From: an uncultured Caulobacterales bacterium
Lineage (GTDB): Bacteria > Pseudomonadota > Alphaproteobacteria > Caulobacterales > Maricaulaceae
Direction of reading: 5' to 3'
DNA: 40,766 nucleotides
Assembly: GCA_938003545.1 (NCBI GenBank)
Contig: CALKXY010000003.1
Span: 1-40,766 of the forward strand
Part shown: positions 18,636 through 27,325 of the stretch, piece by piece
Layout: every line of letters begins with the position of its first letter
How positions within the stretch are numbered: position 1 is the first letter of the stretch
Notes under the pieces: model-generated
The model's database searches: none
Told to the model about the DNA's origin: nothing
Seen by the model: the letters and a program-made list of their open reading frames with translations, nothing else
Program-made: the position numbers and the translations under genes

Positions 18636-18664
18636 TTGGCGCTGACCTCGAACCGTCCTAGTCT
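18636..18664 (+). promoter_or_regulatory. Promoter of the TonB-like gene
   Basis: TTGGCG (18636-18641) and TAGTCT (18659-18664) are 17 bases apart, the same hexamers and spacing as upstream of the M48 gene. Transcription would start near 18671, about 26 bases before the TTG start at 18697, and so supports that start. Confidence 0.5.
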
Positions 18665-18696
18665 TATCGCCTTAACGGCGAAAAGAAGGGCCGAGT

Positions 18697-20340
18697 TTGC
18701 TGCCCACGGGATCAAGAGACGCGAGCTTTTCGCCTTATCACGATGATGATCGTCTTTCCGACTTTATGGATGACGATGCGCAGCGGTTTACGGCGAATGC
18801 TGCCATCGTTTTCGCTGTGCATGTGGGGCTTATCTTTGCAATGTCGGGCAGCTTTATCGTTCCGGACCTAAAACCCCCGCCGCCGCCAGAAGCCATTACA
18901 ATAGAAATCGTCACATTCGACCCTAGCCCGGAGCCAGAACCGGAACCTGCTCCTATTATTGTGGAACCAAAACCCACACCTCCGCCGCCTGCACCTGTGC
19001 CTGCACCGCGGCCACAACCCAAACCACAGCCTAAGCCCGAACCAAGGCCTGAGCCCACACCGCCACCACCGCCCCCTGTGCCGGAAATCATACCCGAGCC
19101 AAAACCTGTTATTACACCGCCACCGCCGCCGCCGCCTGAAATTTTGGTTCAACCTGAGCCGGAATTACTGGATCCTATTGTGCCGGAACCTGAACCTCTG
19201 CCCGAGCCAATTCCTGAGCCCCTGCCAGAACCAGAGCCAATTATCGAATTTTTCGACCCTATCCCTGAACCGGCGCCTGAACCCGACCCTCAGCCCATTA
19301 TTGAGTTTTTTGAACCTGTCCCAGAACCTGTGGTCGAACCTGAACCTATCATCGAATTTATTGAGCCTGAACCAGAGATCATCCCAGAGCTGGACCCACT
19401 CCCTATTGTGCCTGATCTTCCACCGACGCCTGGTGTGATCGAAGCTGAACCTCTACCCGAAATTATAGAGCCAGACCCTCTGCCCCCTGAAATCATCCTT
19501 CAGCCAGAGCCTGAACCCATTGCACCAGAACCCGTGACACCTGAACCCATCGTTGTTGAGCCGGAACCTTTACCTCTACCTGATATTGTGCCGACTGCGC
19601 CGACTGTCTTGGCATCGCCCGACGCGCCAGAAACGCGCGAGGAAGAAATTCGCTCTGTCCCACAGGAACAAAGCGACCCTTTTCTTGATTTATTAAAAAA
19701 AGACCGCAACTCGACGCTTAACGATCCTGTCGTCACGCGGCCTAGTGGAGGCGGCAATCAAGGGCCAATCAGTCAGGGCGGCACGGCGGCAAATCCGCCA
19801 GGCGGCGGGACACGTCTTGGACGAACCAATCCAGGTGCGGGCGGTTGGACCTTGGCCCCACAAGCCCCTGGCGCAGGCAAAGCCTATGAGGGTTTGAACT
19901 TGGATATTCGTTGCCGCGAAGCGGGGCGGACACATGAGGATTGCCCTGAATATCTACAAACGAATAAAGGCCGTGATCGCACGGGACGGGAGAGTTTCAA
20001 TGGTTTTGCAGGCACAGGTTCAGATCGCGGAAACCGTATATCTGAATCGCGCACAATCCCGTCTCGCGGATCAATTGGCCTTAATATTGGCGACAACTCG
20101 ATCAATAGCGGCGGGCCGTCGACAAGTGTGCTTGATTTCCAAGACACAAACTTTGATCGCGAGTTTGTAAATAAGCCATTGGGCTTGGGCGCACCGCCAA
20201 AAGGCGTGTTAGACATTTTTGCCCCAAATGAACCCGTAAAACCAGCCGAAAATTGGACCTTTGAAACCCCTCCCGCACCCCCAGATGCACAAGAGGATAA
20301 GTCTTTAGATTGGATGTTGAACAAACCGCCTGAAGAATAA
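18697..20340 (+). CDS. TonB-like protein with long proline/glutamate-rich region
   Basis: The 547-residue product has an acidic cytoplasmic N-terminus, one transmembrane helix (about 32-54) containing a histidine at 42 (FAVHVGLIF), as in the TonB/TolA signal anchor, and then about 270 residues dominated by Pro-Glu, Pro-Lys and Pro-Ile pairs that would form a stiff periplasm-spanning rod. The C-terminus is glycine/asparagine-rich with a conserved-looking [20 protein letters not shown] segment (two cysteines) and ends in WMLNKPPEE. The TonB C-terminal domain is not recognisable. The TTG start follows AGAAGGG and fits the promoter; an ATG at 18766 is a less supported choice. A structural envelope role is likely, energy transduction only possible. 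Confidence 0.75.
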   Translation: MLPTGSRDASFSPYHDDDRLSDFMDDDAQRFTANAAIVFAVHVGLIFAMSGSFIVPDLKPPPPPEAITIEIVTFDPSPEPEPEPAPIIVEPKPTPPPPAPVPAPRPQPKPQPKPEPRPEPTPPPPPPVPEIIPEPKPVITPPPPPPPEILVQPEPELLDPIVPEPEPLPEPIPEPLPEPEPIIEFFDPIPEPAPEPDPQPIIEFFEPVPEPVVEPEPIIEFIEPEPEIIPELDPLPIVPDLPPTPGVIEAEPLPEIIEPDPLPPEIILQPEPEPIAPEPVTPEPIVVEPEPLPLPDIVPTAPTVLASPDAPETREEEIRSVPQEQSDPFLDLLKKDRNSTLNDPVVTRPSGGGNQGPISQGGTAANPPGGGTRLGRTNPGAGGWTLAPQAPGAGKAYEGLNLDIRCREAGRTHEDCPEYLQTNKGRDRTGRESFNGFAGTGSDRGNRISESRTIPSRGSIGLNIGDNSINSGGPSTSVLDFQDTNFDREFVNKPLGLGAPPKGVLDIFAPNEPVKPAENWTFETPPAPPDAQEDKSLDWMLNKPPEE

Positions 20341-20359
20341 AATAATCTGGAGCGTGGCG

Positions 20360-20881
20360 TTATTCTCCTGACGCAACCATCTGCGTAAGACCTGCTGCCG
20401 CGCGATCAAGCGCCGCGCGCGTGGAGTTCCCCTGGCGCACGGCTGCGATACGTCCAATATATGGGAACCCGCCTAAGTCACGCTGTGCTTCGATTAAGAA
20501 CCCTGTACCAGCGGCATCTTCATTCAAAGCCAAAGTCACCTTTTGCTCCCCCAAAGGACCAATCGTACGCAGTAGTACAAACTCACCCGGCGTAGATTGT
20601 AAAATTTCAAGGGACCCGAAGGCTGCGCCTGAGTGCCAAGCGGCGGTTTGGCCTGTTCCTTCAACCGCCCCACCGAAAACCCACTCGCTTTCAGGACCTC
20701 CAATTCCGCTCCATTCAGGGTAAGACCGGAGATCGGACACCACATCATAAACAGCATCGCTATCCGCAGTCAGAACCACAGTCGCATCTGTGATCTGTTT
20801 CGACGGCAGGAAAAACCCGCCTACGCAAAGCGCAATAAACGCGAATATTATAAATCCAATTATGCGAAACAGCCATTTCAT
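20360..20881 (-). CDS. Membrane-anchored SRPBCC (START-like) protein
   Basis: The 173-residue protein begins with a hydrophobic helix (about 5-26, IIGFIIFAFIALCVGGFF) and continues with a helix-grip fold of the polyketide cyclase/SRPBCC type: VVLTADSDAVYDVVSDLRSYPEWSG is the family signature for the first strand, helix and tryptophan, and the C-terminal helix begins near RAALDRAA. Such domains bind lipids or other hydrophobic ligands; the ligand is unknown. It stands alone between a convergent and a divergent neighbour. Confidence 0.82.
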   Translation of the reverse strand: MKWLFRIIGFIIFAFIALCVGGFFLPSKQITDATVVLTADSDAVYDVVSDLRSYPEWSGIGGPESEWVFGGAVEGTGQTAAWHSGAAFGSLEILQSTPGEFVLLRTIGPLGEQKVTLALNEDAAGTGFLIEAQRDLGGFPYIGRIAAVRQGNSTRAALDRAAAGLTQMVASGE

Positions 20882-20976
20882 GTGCTGCTTTTAAACGGCT
20901 ATCTCTGCGGACGCCATCAAAAACGGATTGCGGGCAAGCGCGCGCCGCTTCATATGCTCTATAGAGGAGACTGCAC

Positions 20977-22512
20977 ATGCCACTTTATTTGATATTCGCT
21001 GAGAGCGACCCAACAATGATGGCTGAGTTTGGTGGTTTAGCTATGTCAGGCTTAAACCTCTTGGGGTCCCTCTTTTTGTTCCTCGTTGGATTAGCAATGG
21101 CAGCCGTGGCTGTTTTGTTTATCATTGACATCACGCAGACACGGTCGGCCATACGCCGCAATTACCCTGTCATTGGACGATTTCGGACAGTGTTCTCTCA
21201 CCTCGGGGAATTCTTCCGCCAGTATTTCTTTGCCCTCGATCGCGAAGAAATGCCGTTTAACCGTGCGGAACGCGAATGGATCGACCACGTTTGTGAAGAC
21301 GGTAGTGATGTCGTGCCTTTCGGATCCACTAAGAATTTAGACCCAGGAACGCCCATCTTTGCCAATGGCCTGTTCCCCGCATTGGATGATGACGAACGTC
21401 CAATTCCTGATTTCATCATCGGGCCAAATACGCGCAACCCATATAAACCCGGATCACTCTTCAATATTTCTGCGATGAGTTATGGCAGCCTTTCAAAGCC
21501 TGCTATTCAGGCGCTCTCGCGCGGGGCGGCGCTATCGAAATGCTTCCTCAATACAGGCGAAGGCGGCGTTTCTCCTTATCACCTCGAGGGCGGATGCGAT
21601 GTTGTGTATCAATTAGGCACCGCCAAATTTGGGGCTCGCAATGATGACGCGACCTTGAACGAAGATAAATTACGCAAGGTTTGCGAAAACCCTTTCATCA
21701 AAATGGTAGAAATCAAACTTTCGCAAGGTGCGAAGCCTGGCAAAGGTGGCATCCTGCCTGGGAATAAAGTGACTGCAGAAATAGCAGAAATTCGCGGTAT
21801 CGAAGAAGGACAAAGCGCGCTGTCCCCCAACCGTCATGTTGATGCGAGCAATTCGGAAGAACTACTCGATCTCATCCATCGCGTCCGCGAAGTCTCTGGC
21901 CGCCCAACAGGTATCAAGCTATGTATTGGTCAAGTCGGTCCAATTATAGGCTTATTAGAAGCCATTAAGGCACGAGGCGACGCTTCCGCACCTGATTATA
22001 TTGTCGTCGACGGCGGCGACGGCGGAACAGGGGCCGCACCTCTCCCGCTCATCGACAACACAGGTCTGACCGTGCGCGAGAGTTTACCGCTGATGGATGA
22101 CTTGCTGCGTGAACATGGTCTGCGCGAACGCGTTAAGATCATTGCATCGGGAAAATTAGTTACCTCTGCGGATGTGGCTTGGGCCTTTTGTGCAGGTGCA
22201 GATATGGTCAATAATGCGCGTGGATTTATGTTCGCGCTCGGCTGCATCCAAGCTCTCAAATGCGATAAAAATACGTGTCCGACAGGTATTACGACGCATA
22301 ACCCCCGCCTACAAAAAGGTCTCGACCCTGCGAACAAAGCCGTGCGCGTTCACAACTACATCAAGAACATCATCAAAGAAGTCGAGATCATCGCCCATGC
22401 GTGCGGCGTGGATGAACCACGTCAGTTGCAACGTGAACATCTGTTGATCGTCCAAGCCTCTGGACGGTCAAAGCCTTTTGACAAAGTTTGGGATAGCTCA
22501 CGCTACGCCTAG
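20977..22512 (+). CDS. Membrane-bound glutamate-synthase-like FMN protein
   Basis: The 511-residue protein has a hydrophobic N-terminal region with one strong helix (about 25-50) and then the FMN-binding barrel of glutamate synthase: ISAMSYGSLS, GEGGVSPYH, KLSQGAKPGKGG, the VVDGGDGGTGAAP loop and IIASGKLVT. The iron-sulfur motif C-x5-C-x4-C is present at C423, C429 and C434, as in the 3Fe-4S site of glutamate synthase. The amidotransferase domain of GltB is absent and no GltD subunit is near, so it is probably an oxidoreductase of the GltB-like family with unknown substrate. GAGGAG precedes the ATG. Confidence 0.88.
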   Translation: MPLYLIFAESDPTMMAEFGGLAMSGLNLLGSLFLFLVGLAMAAVAVLFIIDITQTRSAIRRNYPVIGRFRTVFSHLGEFFRQYFFALDREEMPFNRAEREWIDHVCEDGSDVVPFGSTKNLDPGTPIFANGLFPALDDDERPIPDFIIGPNTRNPYKPGSLFNISAMSYGSLSKPAIQALSRGAALSKCFLNTGEGGVSPYHLEGGCDVVYQLGTAKFGARNDDATLNEDKLRKVCENPFIKMVEIKLSQGAKPGKGGILPGNKVTAEIAEIRGIEEGQSALSPNRHVDASNSEELLDLIHRVREVSGRPTGIKLCIGQVGPIIGLLEAIKARGDASAPDYIVVDGGDGGTGAAPLPLIDNTGLTVRESLPLMDDLLREHGLRERVKIIASGKLVTSADVAWAFCAGADMVNNARGFMFALGCIQALKCDKNTCPTGITTHNPRLQKGLDPANKAVRVHNYIKNIIKEVEIIAHACGVDEPRQLQREHLLIVQASGRSKPFDKVWDSSRYA

Positions 22513-22521
22513 CAAGGATGC

Positions 22522-22562
22522 ATACGCCGAGGCGAGAACCGTTGGAAATCAGGCGTATTTTT
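22522..22562 (+). terminator. Possible terminator of the glutamate-synthase-like gene
   Basis: ATACGCC (22522-22528) pairs with GGCGTAT (22552-22558) across a 23-base loop, followed by four more T residues. It starts ten bases after the stop and overlaps the end of lptB. The long loop lowers confidence. Confidence 0.35.
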
Positions 22563-23316
22563 CACCGAGGTAAACACGACGAACATCTGGGTTTGCCCTA
22601 ATTTCATCAGGTGTACCTTCAAACAAGGCTTCACCCTGAAACAAGATCGACGCACGGTCGACGATATCCAATGTTTCGCGAACTCTGTGATCGGTGATCA
22701 AAATACCGATTCCGCGTTTCTTGAGATACAACACAAGTTCGGAAATATCGGCAATCGCAATTGGATCAATCCCAGTGAACGGCTCATCCAAAAGGATGAA
22801 ACTCGGGCGCGATGCTAATGCGCGCGCAATTTCAACACGGCGGCGTTCACCACCCGACAACGCCAAGGCAGGCGACTTCCGAATATGTCCAATATTCAAT
22901 TCGTCAAGAAGGGCGGATACATTATCATCCCATTTGGAGCGGTCTTTCTCTGTCAGCTGCACAACCGCTTTAATGTTCTCTTCAACGGTCAAACCGCGGA
23001 AAATTGATTGTTCCTGCGGCAGGTACCCCACACCAAGGCGCGCCCGTTGATACATCGGCAACTTGGTAATGTCTTGACCATCCAAAGAAATCGAGCCCCG
23101 ATCAGCTTCGATCAAGCCCATAATCATATAAAAGCTCGTCGTCTTGCCAGCACCATTCGGCCCCATAAGCGCGACAACTTCGCCGCGCTGAACTGTCAAT
23201 GTAATATCTTTAACAACGACACGGCCACGATAGGCTTTACCAATATTATTCGCAGCCAAACCTGTGGCAGGCGGCGTAATAATCTTAGGCTTTAGGCGAG
23301 GATCTGCTTCAGCCAT
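22549..23316 (-). CDS. lptB: LPS export ABC transporter ATPase LptB
   Basis: The 255-residue ATPase powers LPS extraction from the inner membrane together with LptF and LptG, which are not in the window. It has Walker A GPNGAGKTT, the LSGGERRRVEIARAL signature, Walker B FILLDEPFTGIDP and the switch histidine in TDHRVRETL, all typical of LptB. The N-terminal extension of about 20 residues is proline-rich. Its ATG overlaps the lptA stop (TAATG). The alphaproteobacterial order often continues to rpoN; here an opposite-strand gene ends just downstream. Confidence 0.95.
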   Translation of the reverse strand: MAEADPRLKPKIITPPATGLAANNIGKAYRGRVVVKDITLTVQRGEVVALMGPNGAGKTTSFYMIMGLIEADRGSISLDGQDITKLPMYQRARLGVGYLPQEQSIFRGLTVEENIKAVVQLTEKDRSKWDDNVSALLDELNIGHIRKSPALALSGGERRRVEIARALASRPSFILLDEPFTGIDPIAIADISELVLYLKKRGIGILITDHRVRETLDIVDRASILFQGEALFEGTPDEIRANPDVRRVYLGEKYA

Positions 23317-23843
23317 TAGTTTGTGCCTTGCGAATTTGTAGACCGGATCAAAATTGCGACGCGGCGATTTTTAGCACAGCTTCGCCCTTTGCAGTCACCT
23401 TTGACGTTGGCCGCACGAGTCTTCAAATTATAATCCAATTTCGTCCCTGTCACGACACTATCATCTTGCAGCAGAACAACATCGCCTGTGACAACAAAAC
23501 TTTCTGTTGCACGCGTATAGACACCTTTATCGCCGCGAACTTCTTGTTCTGGCGTAATGTAATAAAAATTACCCGTCGCAACCATACGCGTAAAACCATC
23601 TGTTGAAACAAGACCGCCGCCAGAGCTGCCATCTGTGTAAATCTCAACTTTATCAGCCAATAGACGAACATCGCCTTGGCGAATATCAGCTTGACCGGTC
23701 AAGGTAATCACACCGTCTCTGGAGACTGTATCATCCGCATAAAGAATGGTGTCTGCAGTGGAGTCAGGAGAAAATTGTGCAAAGGCCTGCGCTGGAACAA
23801 GTCCTATCAAAACAGTTACAACAAGGCTTAAAAAACTACGCAT
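23316..23843 (-). CDS. lptA: LPS transport periplasmic bridge protein LptA
   Basis: The 175-residue protein has a cleavable signal peptide (to about AFAQ, residues 20-23) and a beta-jellyroll OstA/LptA domain: ADIRQGDVRLLADKVEIYTDG, then TGNFYYIT, GDKGVYTR and VTGDVVLLQDD repeats. It should polymerise with LptC and LptD into the bridge that carries LPS across the periplasm. The C-terminus has a CKGRSC motif (C151, C156) that also appears in the LptC next door and could form a disulfide. It is 11 bases downstream of lptC and overlaps lptB by one base. Confidence 0.9.
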   Translation of the reverse strand: MRSFLSLVVTVLIGLVPAQAFAQFSPDSTADTILYADDTVSRDGVITLTGQADIRQGDVRLLADKVEIYTDGSSGGGLVSTDGFTRMVATGNFYYITPEQEVRGDKGVYTRATESFVVTGDVVLLQDDSVVTGTKLDYNLKTRAANVKGDCKGRSCAKNRRVAILIRSTNSQGTN

Positions 23844-23854
23844 GACATCACGTC

Positions 23855-24994
23855 CTAATTACTTGAGCCGGGAATAACGATCCCGACACGCCCATTTGAA
23901 TCGCAATCGCGCCCCAAACATTTACCGGAGAACCGGATTGTACCCGTTTGTGTGTCATATGTCAGCTTTTGCGCTTCGACACGATTACCGCCAGGTTGAA
24001 TGACAACCACATTACCCGTCACGGTCATAAGGCTTTTCTCGCGTTCGTAAACGCCTTTGGCCCCGCGAATATCATTCTCTGCCGTGACATAGCGGAAGTT
24101 ACCTGTCGCGTTGATTAACCGAATCGCGCCGAGTTTCACGCTGCCCGTTGCTGCGGTAGTTTTATCCACGCGGTAAATATCCATCTGATCAGAGGTGATA
24201 ATCGCCCCCTCTTGGTCGACACGTACATCGCCGCGCAAATCGGTAAAGTCGCCTTTATAAATGCCTGTTTGAGCCTTCACATCAATCGGGCCGGATCCGC
24301 CAAACCCGAAACTATCGTCTACATCCGACGCAGAGCCATTGCGTTCCAGTTTTGCCGTGATGCCATCTTTAAAAATAAATGTCGTGTAGTTATCGTTGAT
24401 TTCATAGGTCTGCCCGTTGACCTGACCAAAGCCGCCCATGCATGAGATAGCTTCATCACCTTCAATGCGTTTTTCAACATTAAAAATGCGCGCATGGGTC
24501 GTGTCGCAACTATTCCCATCATCCGTATTTAAGTTCACGTCCGTGCGTAATTCTAAGATTTTCTTTAGATCATTATATGACCCAGTTTCGGCAATCACCG
24601 AGCTACTTTGAACACCTTCGTCTCGAATAAACTCCAAAACAGGCTTAGCCAGCACGACTGTATCTCTATCTGTCATACGACGGATAGCTTCATCAGCTGT
24701 CAGGTAGAATGGAAGACCATCACCCGTGCGGCCCGTATAGCGCGGGTTGACCATTTTGACGCTTTCGGTCGGGTCATTTTCGAATTGGACACCGCCTCGG
24801 TCGGAGAGGAATTGCCAAATCAAAATGGCAACTAGGAACGCCGACAAACCCATGAGAATGTAACGCATCCACTTAATACGTTGCGTATGCGCGCGCGCCG
24901 CCTCTAGCGTCAGCGCACGCTTAGGCTCCCAAAGACCTAGATCTTCAGAAACCCGGCGATCGGGACTGGCGGATATAGTGGCTGCAGCACTCAT
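23855..24994 (-). CDS. lptC: Enlarged LptC with an LptA-like C-terminal module
   Basis: This 379-residue protein is much longer than the roughly 190-220 residues usual for LptC. It has a cytoplasmic start, one transmembrane helix (about 43-63), and an LptC-like part with NPRYTG and LPFYLTADEA. A middle stretch (about 155-235) has cysteines in SCDTTHARIF and SCMGGFG. The last 83 residues closely parallel LptA: TGNFRYVT, RGAKGVYERE, TVTGNVVVI and CLGRDC (C359, C364). It appears that an LptA-type module was duplicated onto LptC. It should anchor the LPS bridge to the LptBFG complex. It follows rnd on the same strand after 86 bases. Confidence 0.85.
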   Translation of the reverse strand: MSAAATISASPDRRVSEDLGLWEPKRALTLEAARAHTQRIKWMRYILMGLSAFLVAILIWQFLSDRGGVQFENDPTESVKMVNPRYTGRTGDGLPFYLTADEAIRRMTDRDTVVLAKPVLEFIRDEGVQSSSVIAETGSYNDLKKILELRTDVNLNTDDGNSCDTTHARIFNVEKRIEGDEAISCMGGFGQVNGQTYEINDNYTTFIFKDGITAKLERNGSASDVDDSFGFGGSGPIDVKAQTGIYKGDFTDLRGDVRVDQEGAIITSDQMDIYRVDKTTAATGSVKLGAIRLINATGNFRYVTAENDIRGAKGVYEREKSLMTVTGNVVVIQPGGNRVEAQKLTYDTQTGTIRFSGKCLGRDCDSNGRVGIVIPGSSN

Positions 24995-25080
24995 AGTAAC
25001 GTAAGTATAGCGAGAGGAACGCGTGGGTGCGACACATAAAATGCCGGAATAACGTATTCGTAATGCGTTCGCTTCAGGCT

Positions 25081-25710
25081 CTAATCGGCCCGGCGCATGC
25101 GGTGAGAGAATATATCAACATCTGCCCAGCCTGACAGATCAAGCCGCGCGCGTGTCGGTAAGAATTCGAAACAGCCCTGTGCGATATCCCAGCGGTTTTC
25201 CCGCATCAGGCGGGCCGATAAAATTGTTTTCAATTGATGCAGGTATAAAACATCAGACGCGGCATAATTCAGCTGCGCTTCCGTCAGTTTATCCGCGGCC
25301 CAATCCGAAGACTGCTGTTGCTTGGACAGGTCGACATTGATCAATTCTTTCGTCAGGTCCTTCAGACCGTGACGATCCGTATAAGTCCGCACGAGGCCAG
25401 ACGCGATTTTTGTGCAGAAGACAGGCGCAACTGTTACATCCAAATCCCGCATCATCATCGCCACATCAAAACGCGCAAAATGGAAGATTTTGACAACATC
25501 AGGGTCCGCCATCAACTTCTTCAAATTCGGCGCATCATAGCTGTTGCGGTCCATTTGTACGATATGCGCATCTCCATCACCCGCAGAGAGCTGCACAAGG
25601 CAGAGTTTGTCGCGAACCATAGACAAGCCTTGCGTCTCCGTATCAACGGCAACGGATTTCCCGAAATCTAATCCGTCAGGCAAATCATTTTTATACAGAT
25701 GAACAGTCAT
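25081..25710 (-). CDS. rnd: Short ribonuclease D-type 3'-5' exonuclease
   Basis: The 209-residue protein contains the DEDDy exonuclease fold: AVDTETQGL (exo I, Asp and Glu metal ligands), FHFARFDVAMM (exo II) and the YAASDVLYL motif with tyrosine and aspartate (exo III). It lacks the HRDC domains of the roughly 375-residue E. coli RNase D, as is normal for the short alphaproteobacterial form. It should trim 3' ends of structured RNA such as tRNA precursors. It lies upstream of lptC on the same strand and diverges from ada. Confidence 0.9.
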   Translation of the reverse strand: MTVHLYKNDLPDGLDFGKSVAVDTETQGLSMVRDKLCLVQLSAGDGDAHIVQMDRNSYDAPNLKKLMADPDVVKIFHFARFDVAMMMRDLDVTVAPVFCTKIASGLVRTYTDRHGLKDLTKELINVDLSKQQQSSDWAADKLTEAQLNYAASDVLYLHQLKTILSARLMRENRWDIAQGCFEFLPTRARLDLSGWADVDIFSHRMRRAD

Positions 25711-25789
25711 ATCAGTGTCTTTCGTATCTCGGCCTGTCTCTAGGCGGGACGACGAAGCGTTTCAAGTTTTGCGCATCAATTAGACTGTC

Positions 25790-25820
25790 TTGATGGATTT
25801 TCGGCGACGACAGCTATAAT
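25790..25820 (+). promoter_or_regulatory. Possible promoter of ada
   Basis: TATAAT at 25815-25820 is a perfect -10, 19 bases before the ATG at 25840. TTGATG (25790-25795) is the best -35, but the spacer of 19 is long, as expected for a promoter that needs an activator. Methylated Ada activating its own gene is established for E. coli; here it is inference. Confidence 0.45.
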
Positions 25821-25839
25821 CCCCTGCTAAGGTTCATGA

Positions 25840-26895
25840 ATGGACCTACTGACACCCACATATCCTGCAACACATGGCGCATGTTACGCCGTCTTTCGAG
25901 AGCAGGATGTAACCTATGATGGACATCTTTTTGTCGGCGTAAGTTCGACGGGTATATTTTGCCGCCCAGGTTGCCCAGCCAAACTACCTAAATCGGAAAA
26001 TTGTACGTTCTATCCGACGGCTAAGCGCGCCCTAGACGCAGGATTTCGAGCCTGTAAACGCTGCCACCCTGCGGGCGGCGAAACGGCCCTGATCAGACAG
26101 CTCATCACTCTGGTTGAGGCGGACCCAGACGCAAAAGTAACCCAAGCCTTGCTCGCCACCCACGGCATTGATGCGTCAACCGCGCGGCGGCAATTTCTGA
26201 ATCGCTTTGGTATGAGCTTCACCGACTACGCCCGTGCGCGGCGATTAGGGCGCGCCGCAAAGACTTTGGCCAAAGGCGGTTCAGTTCTGGACGCACAGCT
26301 AGATGCCGGATTTGATAGTCCATCAGGTTTTCGTACGGCCTATGCCAAAATATTTGGAACCACGCCTGCCAAGGGCAATCCAGACCCTCTCTTCATAGAG
26401 TGGGTCGAAACGGCGATGGGCCGCATGATTGTCATTACAGATGATGACGCCTTATATTTATTGGAATTCACGAACCGTAAAAATATGCGCCGCCAATTTG
26501 ATCGCTTACGGAAAGTGCAAGCCCGCGCCGTTCTGCCAGGTCGCACAAAAATCACTGACCAGATTGAAACGGAATTGAAAGCCTATTTCAAAGGAGAACT
26601 CTCCGATTTTAAAACACCCCTTGCGACATCAGGCACAGAATTTCAGCAGCAAACATGGGACGCGCTGCAAACCATTCCGCACGGCCAAACACGCTCTTAT
26701 GCCCAATTAGCGGAGATGATCGGCAAACCAGCTGCCGTGCGCGCGGTGGCCTCAGCCAATGCCAATAATGGGTTAGCTCTCATTATACCGTGTCACCGCG
26801 TTATCGCTAAAGGCGGCGGCTTAGGCGGATATGCGGGTGGATTAACCCGGAAACAAAATTTATTAGATTTAGAATCTAAATCGGGTTCAGCGTAA
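25840..26895 (+). CDS. ada: Bifunctional Ada regulator and O6-methylguanine-DNA methyltransferase
   Basis: The 351-residue protein repairs alkylated DNA and activates the adaptive response. The N-terminal zinc domain has C41, C45, C72 and C75 (FCRPGC and ACKRC), of which the first would accept a methyl group from phosphotriesters. An AraC-type helix-turn-helix follows (about 90-180, ending GFDSPSGFRTAYAKIFG). The C-terminal methyltransferase carries the acceptor cysteine at about 318 in IIPCHRVI. It is full length and intact. Its 3' end overlaps the end of gspM by 20 bases, tail to tail. Confidence 0.96.
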   Translation: MDLLTPTYPATHGACYAVFREQDVTYDGHLFVGVSSTGIFCRPGCPAKLPKSENCTFYPTAKRALDAGFRACKRCHPAGGETALIRQLITLVEADPDAKVTQALLATHGIDASTARRQFLNRFGMSFTDYARARRLGRAAKTLAKGGSVLDAQLDAGFDSPSGFRTAYAKIFGTTPAKGNPDPLFIEWVETAMGRMIVITDDDALYLLEFTNRKNMRRQFDRLRKVQARAVLPGRTKITDQIETELKAYFKGELSDFKTPLATSGTEFQQQTWDALQTIPHGQTRSYAQLAEMIGKPAAVRAVASANANNGLALIIPCHRVIAKGGGLGGYAGGLTRKQNLLDLESKSGSA

Positions 26896-27325
26896 ATTGC
26901 GCATTTAAGGCCCCGTCAGGCGCGGTGCTAATCATCGCTGTATCCACATCAACGGCATAACCTGCGATCAAATCATTGATAACTCCATAGAGCGCAGGGG
27001 TAGAGACATCTTCGATCCAAACCGTCAAACTGCCATTGGATTGCGGTTGCATACGAGAGAGGTCCACGCCGCGTTTGCGAGCTACATCAATCAATACGCC
27101 GCGCGTGAAGGCCGCCCGTTCTGCACCAGCAGAGCCTGCGCTAAGTTTCGGAGCCGCACGCAGCCAAAGTTCGCGATCAATTTGCGCAGCTTCTAATTCA
27201 GATTGCCCGCTAGGGCCGCTGTCTCGCGACACTGCGAACCATGCAACAAACAGCGCAAGCAATACGGCCATAATTATAAGCAGCACACGTTCGCGCGGCT
27301 CACGAGATTGGAACCAATCTATCAT
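26876..27325 (-). CDS. gspM: Type II secretion protein GspM
   Basis: The 149-residue protein has a short cytoplasmic start, one transmembrane helix (about 13-33, RVLLIIMAVLLALFVAWFAV) and a periplasmic ferredoxin-like domain. Sequence conservation in GspM is low, so the call rests on size, topology and position directly after gspL, with which it overlaps by ATGA. GspM and GspL form the inner-membrane platform of the secretion system. It is the last gene of the run and its stop lies within the end of ada. Confidence 0.82.
   Translation of the reverse strand: MIDWFQSREPRERVLLIIMAVLLALFVAWFAVSRDSGPSGQSELEAAQIDRELWLRAAPKLSAGSAGAERAAFTRGVLIDVARKRGVDLSRMQPQSNGSLTVWIEDVSTPALYGVINDLIAGYAVDVDTAMISTAPDGALNAQFTLNPI

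Noticed and set aside
18738-19757. Long open frames on the minus strand and in a shifted plus frame across the proline-rich gene
   Set aside because: They arise from the Pro/Glu codon repeats, give Gly/Ser- or Arg/His-rich low-complexity translations, and have no ribosome sites.
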